Positions 30,072 to 39,378 of a stretch of 64,000 nucleotides of DNA are shown piece by piece (within the stretch, counting starts at the first letter, position 1; each line of letters opens with the position of its first letter). A model generated the notes under the pieces. That model saw nothing but the letters and a program-made list of their open reading frames with translations, had not been told where the DNA came from and made no database searches. A program made the position numbers and the translations under genes. The DNA is from Methylophaga sp. UBA3192 (lineage in GTDB: Bacteria > Pseudomonadota > Gammaproteobacteria > Nitrosococcales > Methylophagaceae): the NCBI GenBank assembly GCA_002363955.1, contig DEXE01000007.1:84186-148185 (forward strand), read 5' to 3'.

Positions 30072-32873
30072 TCAGGCAAAACGGCGGGTTTCGCCATCGC
30101 CATCTACGTTTTCAACGCAACGGCCACACAATTCCGGATGATCTGCATGGCTACCTACATCATCAGTTTGATGCCAACAACGTTCGCAACGGGCGTTTGG
30201 CGAGGCATGAATATCCACTGCCAAACCAGTTAATCCGGTGTCGATTGCTGTCGCCGTTTTATCTGCCAATGAAAAACGCTTGGCTGACGATGTAATAAGG
30301 ATAAATTTCAGTTCATCGCCAACTTTATTTAATACGTTCAGCAAACTGTCTTCAGCGTACAAACTAACATCGGCAGTTAAACCGCCTTTCACTGCACCCT
30401 GGTTACGTTTATTTTCCAGTTCTTTGGCAACAGCATCACGAACAGCGAATAATTGCTGCCAATCCGCCACCGACAAAACACTATCCAACGATAATGGCAC
30501 CAGATTTGAATACCAGTTATTCAGTAGCACTGACGAGTTACGCTGGCCCGGAATAAACTCCCACAGTTCATCGGCAGTGAAACTCAGAACCGGCGCAATC
30601 CAACGGGTTAACGCTTCCAGAATATGGAACATCGCGGTTTGAGAAGATCGACGGCCCAGACTGTCTGCCGGCATGGTGTACTGCCGATCCTTGGTGATAT
30701 CCAGATAGGCACTGCCCAGTTCATTGGCGCAGAAATTATGCACTTTCTGATAAATCAGATGGAACTGATAGCTTTCATAGGCTGCCAGGATTTCCAGCTG
30801 CAGATGATAGGCACGATCCAGTACCCAGCGATCCAGTGGTAATAACTTTTCAGTTGCGACCAGATTGGAGGCAGGATCAAAATCATTCAGGTTCGATAAT
30901 AAATACCGTGCGGTATTACGAATACGGCGATATGAGTCCGCTGTGCGTTTGAGGATTTCATCCGACACCGTCATTTCAGCACTGTAATCAGTCGCCGCCA
31001 CCCAAAGACGAATAATATCGGCACCCAGGTTATTCACCACTTTTTGCGGTGAAACCGTATTGCCCTTGGATTTAGACATTTTCTTGCCTTCGGCGTCCAC
31101 GGTAAAACCGTGAGTCAGCACAGTTTTGTATGGTGCTTTGCCAGTGGTGGCAACTGATGTCAACAATGAAGACTGGAACCAGCCACGGTGTTGATCGCTG
31201 CCTTCAAGATAGAGATCGGCAGGACGATGCAAATCATCACGGCGGGTTAATACGCAGGCATGCGACACACCAGAATCAAACCAGACATCCAGCGTATCAG
31301 TGACTTTGAAATAATTTTCTGCATCTGCACCAATCAGATCGCTGGCATCCATATCAAACCAGGCATCAATACCGTTTTGCTCAACCGCCAGGGCGACTTT
31401 TTCGATCAATGCTTTCGAATCCGGATGCAATTCCCCGCTCTGCTGATGCACAAATAACGGGATCGGTACACCCCAGGTCCGTTGACGGGAAATACACCAG
31501 TCCGGACGACCTGTCACCATATTCTCAATACGTTTTTGGCCCCAGTCCGGCATCCATTTGGTTGCAGCAATCGCCTGCATTGCCTGATCACGTAAACCGT
31601 TCTGCTCCATACTGACAAACCATTGTGGCGTCGCACGGAAAATAATCGGTGTTTTATGGCGCCAACAATGTGGATAGCTATGACGGATATCCACATGACA
31701 TAACAAAGCTGATTTTTCTTTTAATACCTCAATAACCTGCGGATTGGCTTTAAACACAGATTCACCGGCAAAAATCGGGGTGTCTGGTAAAAACACGCCA
31801 TTGCCACCCACCGGATTATCCACTTCCAGTTTATATTTCAACCCGACAATATAGTCATCCTGACCATGACCAGGTGCCGTATGCACAGCGCCGGTACCAG
31901 CATCGGTAGTGACATGATCACCTAAAATAACCGGTACTTTTCGATCATAAAACGGGTGTTGCAGCAATAAACCTTCAAGCGCAACGCCCTTGCAGCGGGC
32001 AATCACTTCACCGGTTAACTGATAACGTTCCAATGCTTTTTCATACAATGCTTCTGCTAACACCAAACGCTCAGCAGCACATTGCACCACGACATACTCT
32101 AAATCTGGATGCAGACACACCGCCTGATTGGCTGGCAAAGTCCATGGTGTGGTGGTCCAGATGGCAATATTCACCGGACCATTGCCGTTGTTCGGGCAGG
32201 CTATATCAAACTCAACGGTATCATTAAATTGAAAACGTACATCGATGGCCGGTGAGGTTTTATCTTCATATTCGACTTCGGCTTCAGCTAATGCAGAGCC
32301 GCAATCCACGCACCAATGCACCGGTTTTACACCTTTGTGTAAATGACCGTTTTCAATGATTTCGCCCAGTGTGCGAATAATGTCAGCCTCAAACTGAAAA
32401 TCCATGGTCAGATACGGATTATCCCAATCAGCCAATACGCCCAGTCGTTTAAAATCTTCCCGTTGACCGTCAACCTGTTTGGCCGCATATTCACGACAGG
32501 CCTGACGAAATTCTGCCGGGCTGACTTTAACGCCCGGTTTGCCAACTTTTTTCTCAACATTCAGTTCAATCGGCAGACCGTGACAATCCCAGCCGGGAAC
32601 ATAAGGTGTATCAAAGCCACTAAGGGTTTTGGACTTTAAAATAATATCTTTAAGAATTTTATTGACGGCATGACCGATATGTATATCGCCATTGGCATAC
32701 GGAGGGCCATCGTGCAGAATGAATTTCGGTTTACCCTGATTGGTTTGCCGTAACTGCCGGTAAAGATCTTGCTCCTGCCAACGCTTTAAAATCACAGGTT
32801 CGCGATTGGGTAGGCCCGCTTTCATCGGGAAGTCAGTCGCAGGAAGATTTAAAGTGTGTTTGTAGTCGGCCAC
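30072..32873 (-). CDS. ileS: Isoleucyl-tRNA synthetase
   Basis: Class Ia synthetase with editing domain; 933 residues from GTG 32871-32873 ([10 protein letters not shown], like E. coli MSDYKSTLNLP). A TTG seven codons earlier is possible but lies only ~10 bases from the predicted transcription start. HIGH motif (HIGH, about 65-68), [10 protein letters not shown]1 editing domain between, and the C-terminal zinc site CERCW...CGRC. A perfect -10 TATAAT lies 37 bp upstream of the chosen start. It begins the run ileS-lspA-hisC-tyrA-aroA-cmk. Confidence 0.97.
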   Translation of the reverse strand: MADYKHTLNLPATDFPMKAGLPNREPVILKRWQEQDLYRQLRQTNQGKPKFILHDGPPYANGDIHIGHAVNKILKDIILKSKTLSGFDTPYVPGWDCHGLPIELNVEKKVGKPGVKVSPAEFRQACREYAAKQVDGQREDFKRLGVLADWDNPYLTMDFQFEADIIRTLGEIIENGHLHKGVKPVHWCVDCGSALAEAEVEYEDKTSPAIDVRFQFNDTVEFDIACPNNGNGPVNIAIWTTTPWTLPANQAVCLHPDLEYVVVQCAAERLVLAEALYEKALERYQLTGEVIARCKGVALEGLLLQHPFYDRKVPVILGDHVTTDAGTGAVHTAPGHGQDDYIVGLKYKLEVDNPVGGNGVFLPDTPIFAGESVFKANPQVIEVLKEKSALLCHVDIRHSYPHCWRHKTPIIFRATPQWFVSMEQNGLRDQAMQAIAATKWMPDWGQKRIENMVTGRPDWCISRQRTWGVPIPLFVHQQSGELHPDSKALIEKVALAVEQNGIDAWFDMDASDLIGADAENYFKVTDTLDVWFDSGVSHACVLTRRDDLHRPADLYLEGSDQHRGWFQSSLLTSVATTGKAPYKTVLTHGFTVDAEGKKMSKSKGNTVSPQKVVNNLGADIIRLWVAATDYSAEMTVSDEILKRTADSYRRIRNTARYLLSNLNDFDPASNLVATEKLLPLDRWVLDRAYHLQLEILAAYESYQFHLIYQKVHNFCANELGSAYLDITKDRQYTMPADSLGRRSSQTAMFHILEALTRWIAPVLSFTADELWEFIPGQRNSSVLLNNWYSNLVPLSLDSVLSVADWQQLFAVRDAVAKELENKRNQGAVKGGLTADVSLYAEDSLLNVLNKVGDELKFILITSSAKRFSLADKTATAIDTGLTGLAVDIHASPNARCERCWHQTDDVGSHADHPELCGRCVENVDGDGETRRFA

Positions 32874-32909
32874 AAAACGTCTCGTTGTCGTCAAATAATA
32901 AAGCGCTCG

Positions 32910-32915
32910 ATTATA
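32910..32915 (-). promoter_or_regulatory. -10 box of the ileS promoter
   Basis: Minus-strand TATAAT, perfect consensus, followed by a G+C-rich discriminator (CGAGCGC) typical of translation genes under stringent control. The -35 region (TTTAGG, 17 bp spacing) is weak. Confidence 0.6.
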
Positions 32916-33031
32916 CGGGTTTTTCGCGCTGACCTAAATCACTGAAAAGAGTTTGTTTGGCCTTTGCCTGATGTTACACAGTAAAATGCACACCCATTAT
33001 TCATTTTGTTTATTCAAGAGCACCAAAATCG

Positions 33032-33319
33032 ATGACTGCAACGGAAAAAGTGATCATTAAAGGCATCACTGAGGACGGCGGTAAATTTCGCCCCAGTGAC
33101 TGGGCAGAAAGACTGTGTGGAGCAGTCGCCAGCTATGGTCCAGGAAGAAGAATCATTTTTCATCCAAACGTTAAACTGGCTTCACTGGAAGGCACCAAAT
33201 GTGTCGTGATTGATGCGCAACTTGAAGAAGAAGACGTGATGCTTTTTGAATTTCTGTTGGAATTTGCCAACGATAACCGGCTACAGGTTGAAAGAATGGC
33301 TAAGTTACCCGAGTCCTAA
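33032..33319 (+). CDS. DUF3579-type small conserved protein
   Basis: 95 residues, soluble. GGKFRPSDWAERLCGAVASYGPGRRI is characteristic of the DUF3579 family (from memory of the family; not searched). Function unknown. Divergent from ileS across a 158-bp gap and convergent with the CBS gene. Confidence 0.8.
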   Translation: MTATEKVIIKGITEDGGKFRPSDWAERLCGAVASYGPGRRIIFHPNVKLASLEGTKCVVIDAQLEEEDVMLFEFLLEFANDNRLQVERMAKLPES

Positions 33320-33341
33320 TCTTTTATCCACAGCGTTAAAA

Positions 33342-33791
33342 TCACTCTTCGTGGTCGGCATCCGGCCAATTCTGGATATAGTTTTTCAATAGCTTATTTT
33401 CAAACTTTGCTTTTTTCAGCAGTTCTTCCACTACATCCGTAATGGATAACATTCCCTCCAGCCGACCTTTGTAAACTACCGGCAAATGACGGATATTATG
33501 GTCAACCATGATATTCATCACTTCTTCCAGCGTGTTATCCGGATCACAGGTATAGGGATTTGGCGTCATCGCATCCGCTGCTGTTTTAGGTTCCCACATG
33601 GCGTGTTTCTTGTGTAACACATTGAGCAAATCACGTTCTGAAAGGATCCCCACCAGCGTGCCATTTTCCGTTACCACTAACGAACCAATGCGATGTTCCA
33701 TCATCAAATGGACAGCTTTATCCAGTGAATCTGTCGGTGTCAGCCCGATAACCGGCTTACCTTTGTTTTTGGTAATGAGTCTGACTTTCAT
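33342..33791 (-). CDS. Two-CBS-domain protein
   Basis: 149 residues from ATG 33789-33791, which has GGAG six bases ahead (the TTG five codons earlier is rejected). Two CBS motifs: residues about 15-70 (HRIGSLVVTENGTLVGILSERDL) and about 80-140 (HNIRHLPVVYKGRLEGMLSITDV), forming one Bateman module with no attached enzyme. Such stand-alone proteins bind adenosyl nucleotides and regulate a partner; the partner is unknown. 64 bp after prfC, no clear terminator between, so it may be co-transcribed. Confidence 0.9.
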   Translation of the reverse strand: MKVRLITKNKGKPVIGLTPTDSLDKAVHLMMEHRIGSLVVTENGTLVGILSERDLLNVLHKKHAMWEPKTAADAMTPNPYTCDPDNTLEEVMNIMVDHNIRHLPVVYKGRLEGMLSITDVVEELLKKAKFENKLLKNYIQNWPDADHEE

Positions 33792-33855
33792 CTCTTTCTC
33801 CGGCAACGAATGGAAATTTCATTCTGCTTGAGAAGCCGGCTGTATGGCAAGACTT

Positions 33856-35442
33856 TTAGAGATGCTCACGGGTGGAACGGAAATCAATTTCCGGCCAACG
33901 TTCTATTGTGAGATCCAGATTGACCCTTGTTGGAGCAATATAGGTCAGGTTATCCGCACCATCAAGAGCCAGATTCATTGAGGCTTTCCGCTTAAATTCC
34001 TCCAGCTTTTTCACATCATCGCAATACACCCATCGTGCGGTATGCACCTGAACCGGTTCGTAGGCGCATTCGACGCCATACTCCCCTTTCAAACGGTGAA
34101 CAACTACATCAAACTGCAATACCCCGACCGCCCCCAGAATTAGATCATTGTTATCCAATGGACGGAATAACTGCGTGGCACCCTCTTCGCTCAATTGTTG
34201 CAGACCTTTCAATAAAGCCTTGTTCTTCAGAGGATCTTTTAATCTGACACGGCGAAACAGTTCCGGCGCAAAGTACGGTATCCCAGTGAATTGAAGATCC
34301 TCACCCTGAGTAAAGGTATCGCCGATCTGAATGGTTCCGTGATTGTGCAAACCGAGTATATCGCCCGGCCAGGCTTCTTCCGCCTGTTCACGTTCTGCAG
34401 CCATGAAGGTGACGGCATTGGCGATGGTCACATCTTTACCTATCCGGGTCTGACGTAATTTCATGCCTTTAGTGTAATGACCACTGCAAACTCGCATAAA
34501 AGCAATGCGGTCACGGTGTTTAGGATCCATATTGGCTTGAATTTTAAACACAAATCCGCTGAAGTTATCCTCATCCGCAACAACATCACGGGTTTTGGTT
34601 TCCCTTGGTTGTGGCGCCGGCGCATATTCCACATAGGCGTCCATCAATTCAGTAACCCCGAAATTATTCATTGCTGAACCAAAAAACACCGGGGTCATTT
34701 GTCCATTAAGAAAAGCTTCCAAATCAAATTGATCACTGGCACCACGCACCAGATCAATTTCTTCACGTAATTCTTCCGCCATAGAACCAAATAATTCATC
34801 CAGACGTGGATTATCCAACCCCTGAATCACCTCGCCGGCATCTGCGTCTTTGCCATGCGCTTCAAACAACCGAATATTGTCATTATAAAGATGGAAAATA
34901 CCTTTAAAGCCTTTGCCCATACCGATTGGCCAGGTGATGGGGGCACAGCGGATATTGAGGATATTTTCGACTTCACTGAGTAAGTCCAGCGGATCGCGGC
35001 CTTCCCGATCAAGTTTGTTGATAAATGTCAGAATCGGCGTATCGCGTAAGCGGCAAACCTCCATTAATTTAATGGTACGTTCTTCTACACCTTTGGCACT
35101 GTCGATAACCATCAATGCCGAGTCCACCGCAGTCAGTGTGCGATAGGTATCTTCCGAAAAATCAGCATGCCCTGGTGTATCGAGAAGATTAACGATGCGG
35201 TCTTTATAGGGAAACTGCATCACCGAAGAGGTCACCGAAATGCCCCGTTCCTTTTCCATTTCCATCCAGTCTGAAGTGGCATGTCTGTCAGTTTTACGTG
35301 ATTTCACACTGCCCGCCATCTGAATGGCACCGCCGAATAACAACAGTTTTTCAGTCAGGGTGGTTTTACCGGCATCAGGGTGACTGATAATGGCAAAAGT
35401 ACGGCGTTTTGAGACTTGTTTCTGTAACAGGCTTTCGGACAT
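33856..35442 (-). CDS. prfC: Peptide chain release factor 3
   Basis: GTPase that recycles RF1/RF2 from the ribosome after termination. 528 residues (E. coli 529). G1 [10 protein letters not shown] at 20-29, G3 [13 protein letters not shown]4 NKLDREG, then the RF3-type domains 2 and 3 and the C-terminal TREHL. ATG 35440-35442. Confidence 0.97.
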   Translation of the reverse strand: MSESLLQKQVSKRRTFAIISHPDAGKTTLTEKLLLFGGAIQMAGSVKSRKTDRHATSDWMEMEKERGISVTSSVMQFPYKDRIVNLLDTPGHADFSEDTYRTLTAVDSALMVIDSAKGVEERTIKLMEVCRLRDTPILTFINKLDREGRDPLDLLSEVENILNIRCAPITWPIGMGKGFKGIFHLYNDNIRLFEAHGKDADAGEVIQGLDNPRLDELFGSMAEELREEIDLVRGASDQFDLEAFLNGQMTPVFFGSAMNNFGVTELMDAYVEYAPAPQPRETKTRDVVADEDNFSGFVFKIQANMDPKHRDRIAFMRVCSGHYTKGMKLRQTRIGKDVTIANAVTFMAAEREQAEEAWPGDILGLHNHGTIQIGDTFTQGEDLQFTGIPYFAPELFRRVRLKDPLKNKALLKGLQQLSEEGATQLFRPLDNNDLILGAVGVLQFDVVVHRLKGEYGVECAYEPVQVHTARWVYCDDVKKLEEFKRKASMNLALDGADNLTYIAPTRVNLDLTIERWPEIDFRSTREHL

Positions 35443-35467
35443 AGTGACTCAGTATAAAATTAGATAG

Positions 35468-35483
35468 GCCAAGCAGACTTGGC
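35468..35483 (-). terminator. Weak terminator-like hairpin after the phytochrome-like gene
   Basis: GCCAAG/CTTGGC stem with CAGA loop; on the minus strand it is followed by TATCTAATTTTA. Short stem and imperfect T-tract. Confidence 0.35.
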
Positions 35484-35518
35484 AGCATGCGCAACAAACC
35501 GCGTATTTTGGATGAAAA

Positions 35519-37576
35519 TCAAGACCCAGACAATTCGGCACTTGCTGATTCAACACGATTACGCCCAGATTGCTTGGCTCGATACATCGCCTGATCAGCT
35601 CTTTCTAACAAATGCTTGCGACTTTCATTGCCCGGTATTGCTTGAGCTACGCCTATGCTGACAGTAATTATTCCAGCGGTATCGAACTGAACGCTTTCAA
35701 TATGTTTACGTAAACGTTCTGCCAGAGCCATGGCTTCATCCAGAGCATTATGCGATGCCAGAACAATAAATTCCTCACCGCCCCAGCGGCCTAAATAGTC
35801 ACTGGTACGCAGTTTGGATTGGACCTCTTCCGCAAGCCTGGTTAACACCTGATCCCCGGCATCATGCCCATAGTTGTCATTGACTGATTTGAAACGATCA
35901 ATATCAAACAGTAACACCGAGCAAGGATGACCATAACGCTCGGCAGCAGCGAGTTCTGCATCAATGGCTAACTCCATTCGATAACGGTTCCAGGTTTTGG
36001 TCAGGGTATCGGTATGGGCAATTTCTTTAAGCTGTTTGTTGGCAAGCTGTAACTGGGTGTTCAGCCGGTTGACTTGATGCACGGTAATCGCAACAGCCAA
36101 ATCCTCAGCCAGATCCTGTGCTGCATGCTGTTCATTCACAGACCAGCGATTAGCCTCATCCTCTATGGTTTCCATCCAAATCTCATGACCGCGTTCTTCA
36201 ATACGTTTAAGTGGATTTGGGGTTTCTGCTTCGATTATCTGTTTTTTACCGACCCAGTTATGTTGTGCTTTTTGGGCCCGGCGGAACAACAAAAACCATC
36301 CGGATTGATTTTGCTCAATCGGTAAGGGAACGGCCAGCAATCCTGCCCGATTGCGAACGTTGACCAAATTATTCAAGGGACTCTTTGACAGTTGATCACA
36401 TGCCCAACACATTTTCTGTCCGACATGCTCTGTAAGCCACTTGCCAACAATGTCCAACTCATAATCATCCAGGGTTTCACCAACACACCTCACCTGATTA
36501 CGATATAACAGAGCAATGCCCGTGCAATTAAACAATTGCATCCAGTCCTTGCCATATTTATCGAGTAAGGTTGTCGGCTGAATTACTTTGTCGCGTTCAG
36601 CCGATAGCAGTTCACGACTGTTTAAGACATTTTTCAAAAACATTGCTTGCTGCCGCGCTTGCAGCAAAAACATACGTTGACTTGCCATTTGCACCAAATT
36701 AAATGCCGCATCCCGTTCAGCCGGCGATATTTCACTGGGAGTGAAATCATGGCAGGTCAGGATCCCCCAAAGCTGCTGCTCACCGGCAATCGCTATGGAT
36801 AAGGAAGCCTTAACATTAATACTGCGTAAATACTGCTGATGATAAGCCGACAAAGCTCTCAGAATTCCCGGTGTCAAATCCACCACCGGAAGATCAATTT
36901 CATTTGAAGCAGGTATCAGGCCGACTATCTCTGCATCGACATCGGCAATGCTGCGCATTGGGTTAACGGTATAACGTGCTCTGACTTCCAACGGGATATC
37001 GCTGGCAGGAAACCGGAAGTTCATTAAGCTTTTATCGGGATCCCGACATTCTTCTGCAATAGCCGTCCGCTGCCAGTGCGTATCAAACTGACAAAGCAAT
37101 ACGCGATCATAGCCGGTCACCGCCTGCACACTCTGCACCAGCATTTGTTGCAATTGACCTATTTCCTGAACCTGTGCCAGACGGGTCAGCCACTCATTCA
37201 CAATGGGCATTAAACGTTGTTCGCCGGAACGTGAGAGTGATTCAAACTCCACCACAATAGAATCATCACTGCGATAAGCCACCACGTAAAAACGCTGATA
37301 GGAACCGCTTACCTGGCGGTTGATGATGAGTGCTGCAGATAAACGGGAATTTTTAGCAAGCGTTTGCTGTAATCGCTGTTGTAATTTGCCACCCAGAATA
37401 TCTCTTGGCGACGATGCAAGTGCCGCTTCAATGGAAACACCCAGTATTTGCTGCAAATTTTCGCTGACTTGTAAAATTTCAAGCAGGTCACCATCAAATC
37501 GAATTAAACAACCGAAAGGCTGAATTCCTTCAATCATAATCGCTGGATGATGCTGATCTTTGATTGTGTTGCCCAA
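35519..37576 (-). CDS. Phytochrome-like diguanylate cyclase (PAS-GAF-PHY-GGDEF)
   Basis: 685 residues. PAS_2 (about 10-115, with EGIQPFGCLIRF), GAF (about 130-305, with FPASDIP at 189-195 and His246), PHY with a tongue-like segment (about 310-500, WFLLFRRAQKAQHNWVGKK), and GGDEF (about 515-680). The catalytic site is GGEEF (599-603), with an RxxD inhibitory site at 590-593, so cyclase activity and product feedback look intact. The N-terminal biliverdin cysteine, expected before IQPxG, is absent, and the GAF position used by plant/cyanobacterial types is Gln (SAYHQQYL). The bilin, if any, cannot be attached at these sites. Start is TTG 37574-37576 with GGAG seven bases ahead. No heme oxygenase gene nearby. 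Confidence 0.88.
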   Translation of the reverse strand: MGNTIKDQHHPAIMIEGIQPFGCLIRFDGDLLEILQVSENLQQILGVSIEAALASSPRDILGGKLQQRLQQTLAKNSRLSAALIINRQVSGSYQRFYVVAYRSDDSIVVEFESLSRSGEQRLMPIVNEWLTRLAQVQEIGQLQQMLVQSVQAVTGYDRVLLCQFDTHWQRTAIAEECRDPDKSLMNFRFPASDIPLEVRARYTVNPMRSIADVDAEIVGLIPASNEIDLPVVDLTPGILRALSAYHQQYLRSINVKASLSIAIAGEQQLWGILTCHDFTPSEISPAERDAAFNLVQMASQRMFLLQARQQAMFLKNVLNSRELLSAERDKVIQPTTLLDKYGKDWMQLFNCTGIALLYRNQVRCVGETLDDYELDIVGKWLTEHVGQKMCWACDQLSKSPLNNLVNVRNRAGLLAVPLPIEQNQSGWFLLFRRAQKAQHNWVGKKQIIEAETPNPLKRIEERGHEIWMETIEDEANRWSVNEQHAAQDLAEDLAVAITVHQVNRLNTQLQLANKQLKEIAHTDTLTKTWNRYRMELAIDAELAAAERYGHPCSVLLFDIDRFKSVNDNYGHDAGDQVLTRLAEEVQSKLRTSDYLGRWGGEEFIVLASHNALDEAMALAERLRKHIESVQFDTAGIITVSIGVAQAIPGNESRKHLLERADQAMYRAKQSGRNRVESASAELSGS

Positions 37577-37641
37577 AGAAATTCTCCAGTTCAGGGCCAG
37601 TTACTGAAATTGTAGGCTAATAACGGTTAAAAATCAGAACA

Positions 37642-37980
37642 TTAGTCGAAGATTTTATCCGAACATTGCAGACATCGAGTGACTGTCAGATCAAAATTCA
37701 AGCGTGCTTCAGTGATCGCCTGATTACAGACATAACAAAAGCCGAATTTATCATTATCAATACGATGAAGTGCACCATCAATGGCTTGCAACTGAGCTTG
37801 TTTGTGTTTGATGGTTTCCTGCATCTTAATTTGTCGTTGAAATGACAAATTATCTAATTGTCCGGCTTTTAACTCGACGGCCGAAGTTAGCTCTGCCTCA
37901 TCTCCGGTTAATAACGCCAGTTTCTGCTGCAATAACTTTTGCCGGTAATTTTCCAGCTGCACAATGTTCATTTGATTCAT
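37642..37980 (-). CDS. DksA/TraR-type C4 zinc-finger protein
   Basis: 112 residues, shorter than DksA (151). N-terminal coiled-coil helices (about 5-75) then a C4 zinc finger CYVC...CLQC in the last 35 residues. Family members bind the RNA polymerase secondary channel. The usual DksA coiled-coil tip (DxxDxA) is not obvious; the region has LTGDEAELTSA. Start ATG 37978-37980 with AGGA eight bases ahead. 14 bp after the Usp gene, so probably co-transcribed with a stress protein. Confidence 0.85.
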   Translation of the reverse strand: MNQMNIVQLENYRQKLLQQKLALLTGDEAELTSAVELKAGQLDNLSFQRQIKMQETIKHKQAQLQAIDGALHRIDNDKFGFCYVCNQAITEARLNFDLTVTRCLQCSDKIFD

Positions 37981-37994
37981 GCAGTTGTTCCTGA

Positions 37995-38855
37995 TTAACG
38001 CAGCAGCAGTAAAGGAATGTCACTCATTCGAACCATTTTGGCAGTATTACTCCCCACTAAAAACTGGCGGATACGTGAATGGCCATACGCCCCCATCACC
38101 ATCAAATCAATGTCGTTTTCACGTTGATACTGGTGAAGCGCCGGCTGCACTGTACCTTGCAATAAAGCCGTGGTGACTTCAAAGCCTGCATCGATAAGGC
38201 CTTGCTTCGCCGAGTTTAACTGAGACTGATGATTAGTATCGTCCTCAGCCACCATGACAATATGACAGGGCAATCCTTTTAATAAATCTGATTCAGCTAC
38301 TTTTTCCAACACTTTGCTCGACGTGGCACTGCCGTCAAAAGCAATCATAAAATCTTTTGGTGCAGTAAAATCCGGCAGGGTAATTAATATTGGTTTATTC
38401 AGAGCTCGAATCACATTTTCCAGATGGCTGCCCAGGCTGTGAGTTTCATTTTCATGAGCCTGGCCCTGACGACCCAATACCAAGACACGGGTGTCATCCT
38501 GCAAGTCACTTAATGTTTCCATTAAACCGCCATGACGTTGATGTGTCGTGACTTCAACGGCGCCATGCTGCTGCGCTAATGCTCTGGCATCCTGTAAAAT
38601 ATTTTTGCCGTGCTCCAAAGCAAGACGACTGCGTTTTTCATCAAGCTCAATTAACTCTTCCAACAAGTGTTCACGACTGCCTAATCCGATATTTCCTGAC
38701 AGATTTTTGCTGTTTTCCGGTTTGGGATATTCAGTTTTATCAAGGACATGCAATAAATCCAATGACGCATTTAAACGCTGACTGACCCAGGCGGCCGCCT
38801 TACAAACTGCCGTTGAGGTTATTGAGCCATCGATACAAGCTATTATTTTTGGCAT
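37995..38855 (-). CDS. Tandem universal stress protein
   Basis: 286 residues with two Usp domains (about 1-145 and 150-286). The second carries the ATP-type motif GAYGHSRIRQFLVGSNTAK (family G-2x-G-9x-G-S/T); the first has LVLGRQGQAHENETHSLGSHLENVIR, a weaker match. Cytoplasmic. Ribosome site GGAGAG before ATG 38853-38855. A SulP transporter gene is upstream in the same direction, a common SulP-Usp pairing, but here a 493-bp inverted-repeat element lies between them. Confidence 0.93.
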   Translation of the reverse strand: MPKIIACIDGSITSTAVCKAAAWVSQRLNASLDLLHVLDKTEYPKPENSKNLSGNIGLGSREHLLEELIELDEKRSRLALEHGKNILQDARALAQQHGAVEVTTHQRHGGLMETLSDLQDDTRVLVLGRQGQAHENETHSLGSHLENVIRALNKPILITLPDFTAPKDFMIAFDGSATSSKVLEKVAESDLLKGLPCHIVMVAEDDTNHQSQLNSAKQGLIDAGFEVTTALLQGTVQPALHQYQRENDIDLMVMGAYGHSRIRQFLVGSNTAKMVRMSDIPLLLLR

Positions 38856-38875
38856 TTTTCTCTCCTACTTAAGGT

Positions 38876-38896
38876 TAGGGCTTGTTGTTCTTTCAT
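38876..38896 (+). repeat. Left terminal inverted repeat of the element
   Basis: Core GGGCTTGTTGTTCTTTCAT after TA; exact reverse complement of 39348-39368. A further imperfect match continues inward (ATCCCCACTG against the opposite CTCCGACTCTG). Confidence 0.9.
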
Positions 38897-38974
38897 ATCC
38901 CCACTGCTGGAGGCTATTTTTGTGTCCGACAAGGCGAAAAGCACGCCGTGTAACCTTCCTGCATAAGTGTTTGA

Positions 38975-38997
38975 CAAATGAGTCTGGAACTCATTTG
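38975..38997. repeat. Element stem-loop B1
   Basis: CAAATGAGT, loop CTGGA, ACTCATTTG: nine perfect pairs. Confidence 0.85.
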
Positions 38998-39022
38998 AAC
39001 AGCTTAGCTGGCTGCGCAGCGG

Positions 39023-39044
39023 TGAAATACAGGGATGTATTTCA
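39023..39044. repeat. Element stem-loop A1
   Basis: TGAAATACA, loop GGGA, TGTATTTCA: nine perfect pairs. Related to A2 at 39268-39291. Confidence 0.85.
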
Positions 39045-39190
39045 TACAACGCAGGCGGGTGCAAAAATAGTCCCAGCCCTTCGGGGTGTGACTGAAAAAG
39101 CGCCACTTATGTCCACGAATGGACGGTATGCCGACGCGCCGGTCTGCGTTGCTCGTCGCTTATTTAGAATAACTACAAAAACGTCAGGAC

Positions 39191-39213
39191 AAGCAATGTT
39201 CCAGACATTGCTT
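39191..39213. repeat. Element stem-loop B2
   Basis: AAGCAATGT, loop TCCAG, ACATTGCTT: nine perfect pairs. Its loop is the complement of the B1 loop. A shorter stem CTCCAT/ATGGAG follows at 39223-39236. Confidence 0.85.
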
Positions 39214-39267
39214 TTGCATACACTCCATCCATGGAGATAAACGTTTTTGAGCGCAAGCCCCAAAGGG

Positions 39268-39291
39268 GTGAGATACATGGATGTATCTCAC
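39268..39291. repeat. Element stem-loop A2
   Basis: GTGAGATACAT, loop GG, ATGTATCTCAC: eleven perfect pairs, with CCCC-AAA-GGGG immediately before it (39258-39268). Confidence 0.85.
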
Positions 39292-39347
39292 AAAAGGCGC
39301 TTCTCGTGCCTAAATTGACGCTTTTTCAGCTCACAACAGAGTCGGAG

Positions 39348-39368
39348 ATGAAAGAACAACAAGCCCTA
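39348..39368 (-). repeat. Right terminal inverted repeat of the element
   Basis: Exact reverse complement of 38876-38896; ends CCCTA, ten bases before the sulP stop codon. Confidence 0.9.
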
Positions 39369-39378
39369 GCGAGCATTC

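Larger units (their letters stand above)
38876..39368. mobile_element. 493-bp inverted-repeat element packed with stem-loops (MITE-like)
   Basis: Bounded by 21-bp perfect terminal inverted repeats (38876-38896 and 39348-39368), each with TA at the outer edge. Inside are at least five perfect stem-loops in two similar modules, and no credible gene: the open frames of 60-106 codons have no ribosome sites or known families. It fits between the sulP stop (10 bp away) and the usp ribosome site. A TA target duplication would point to an IS630/mariner-type transposase acting in trans, but TA is self-complementary and so cannot be separated from the repeat. It could instead encode a structured RNA. 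Confidence 0.65.

Noticed and set aside
38920..39240. 106-codon open frame within the inverted-repeat element
   Set aside because: Made of hairpin sequence, no ribosome site, low-complexity composition without family likeness; explained by the repeat.
39042..39278. 78-codon minus-strand frame within the same element
   Set aside because: Overlaps the other frame and the stem-loops; no start signal. Kept only as a search probe for further copies.
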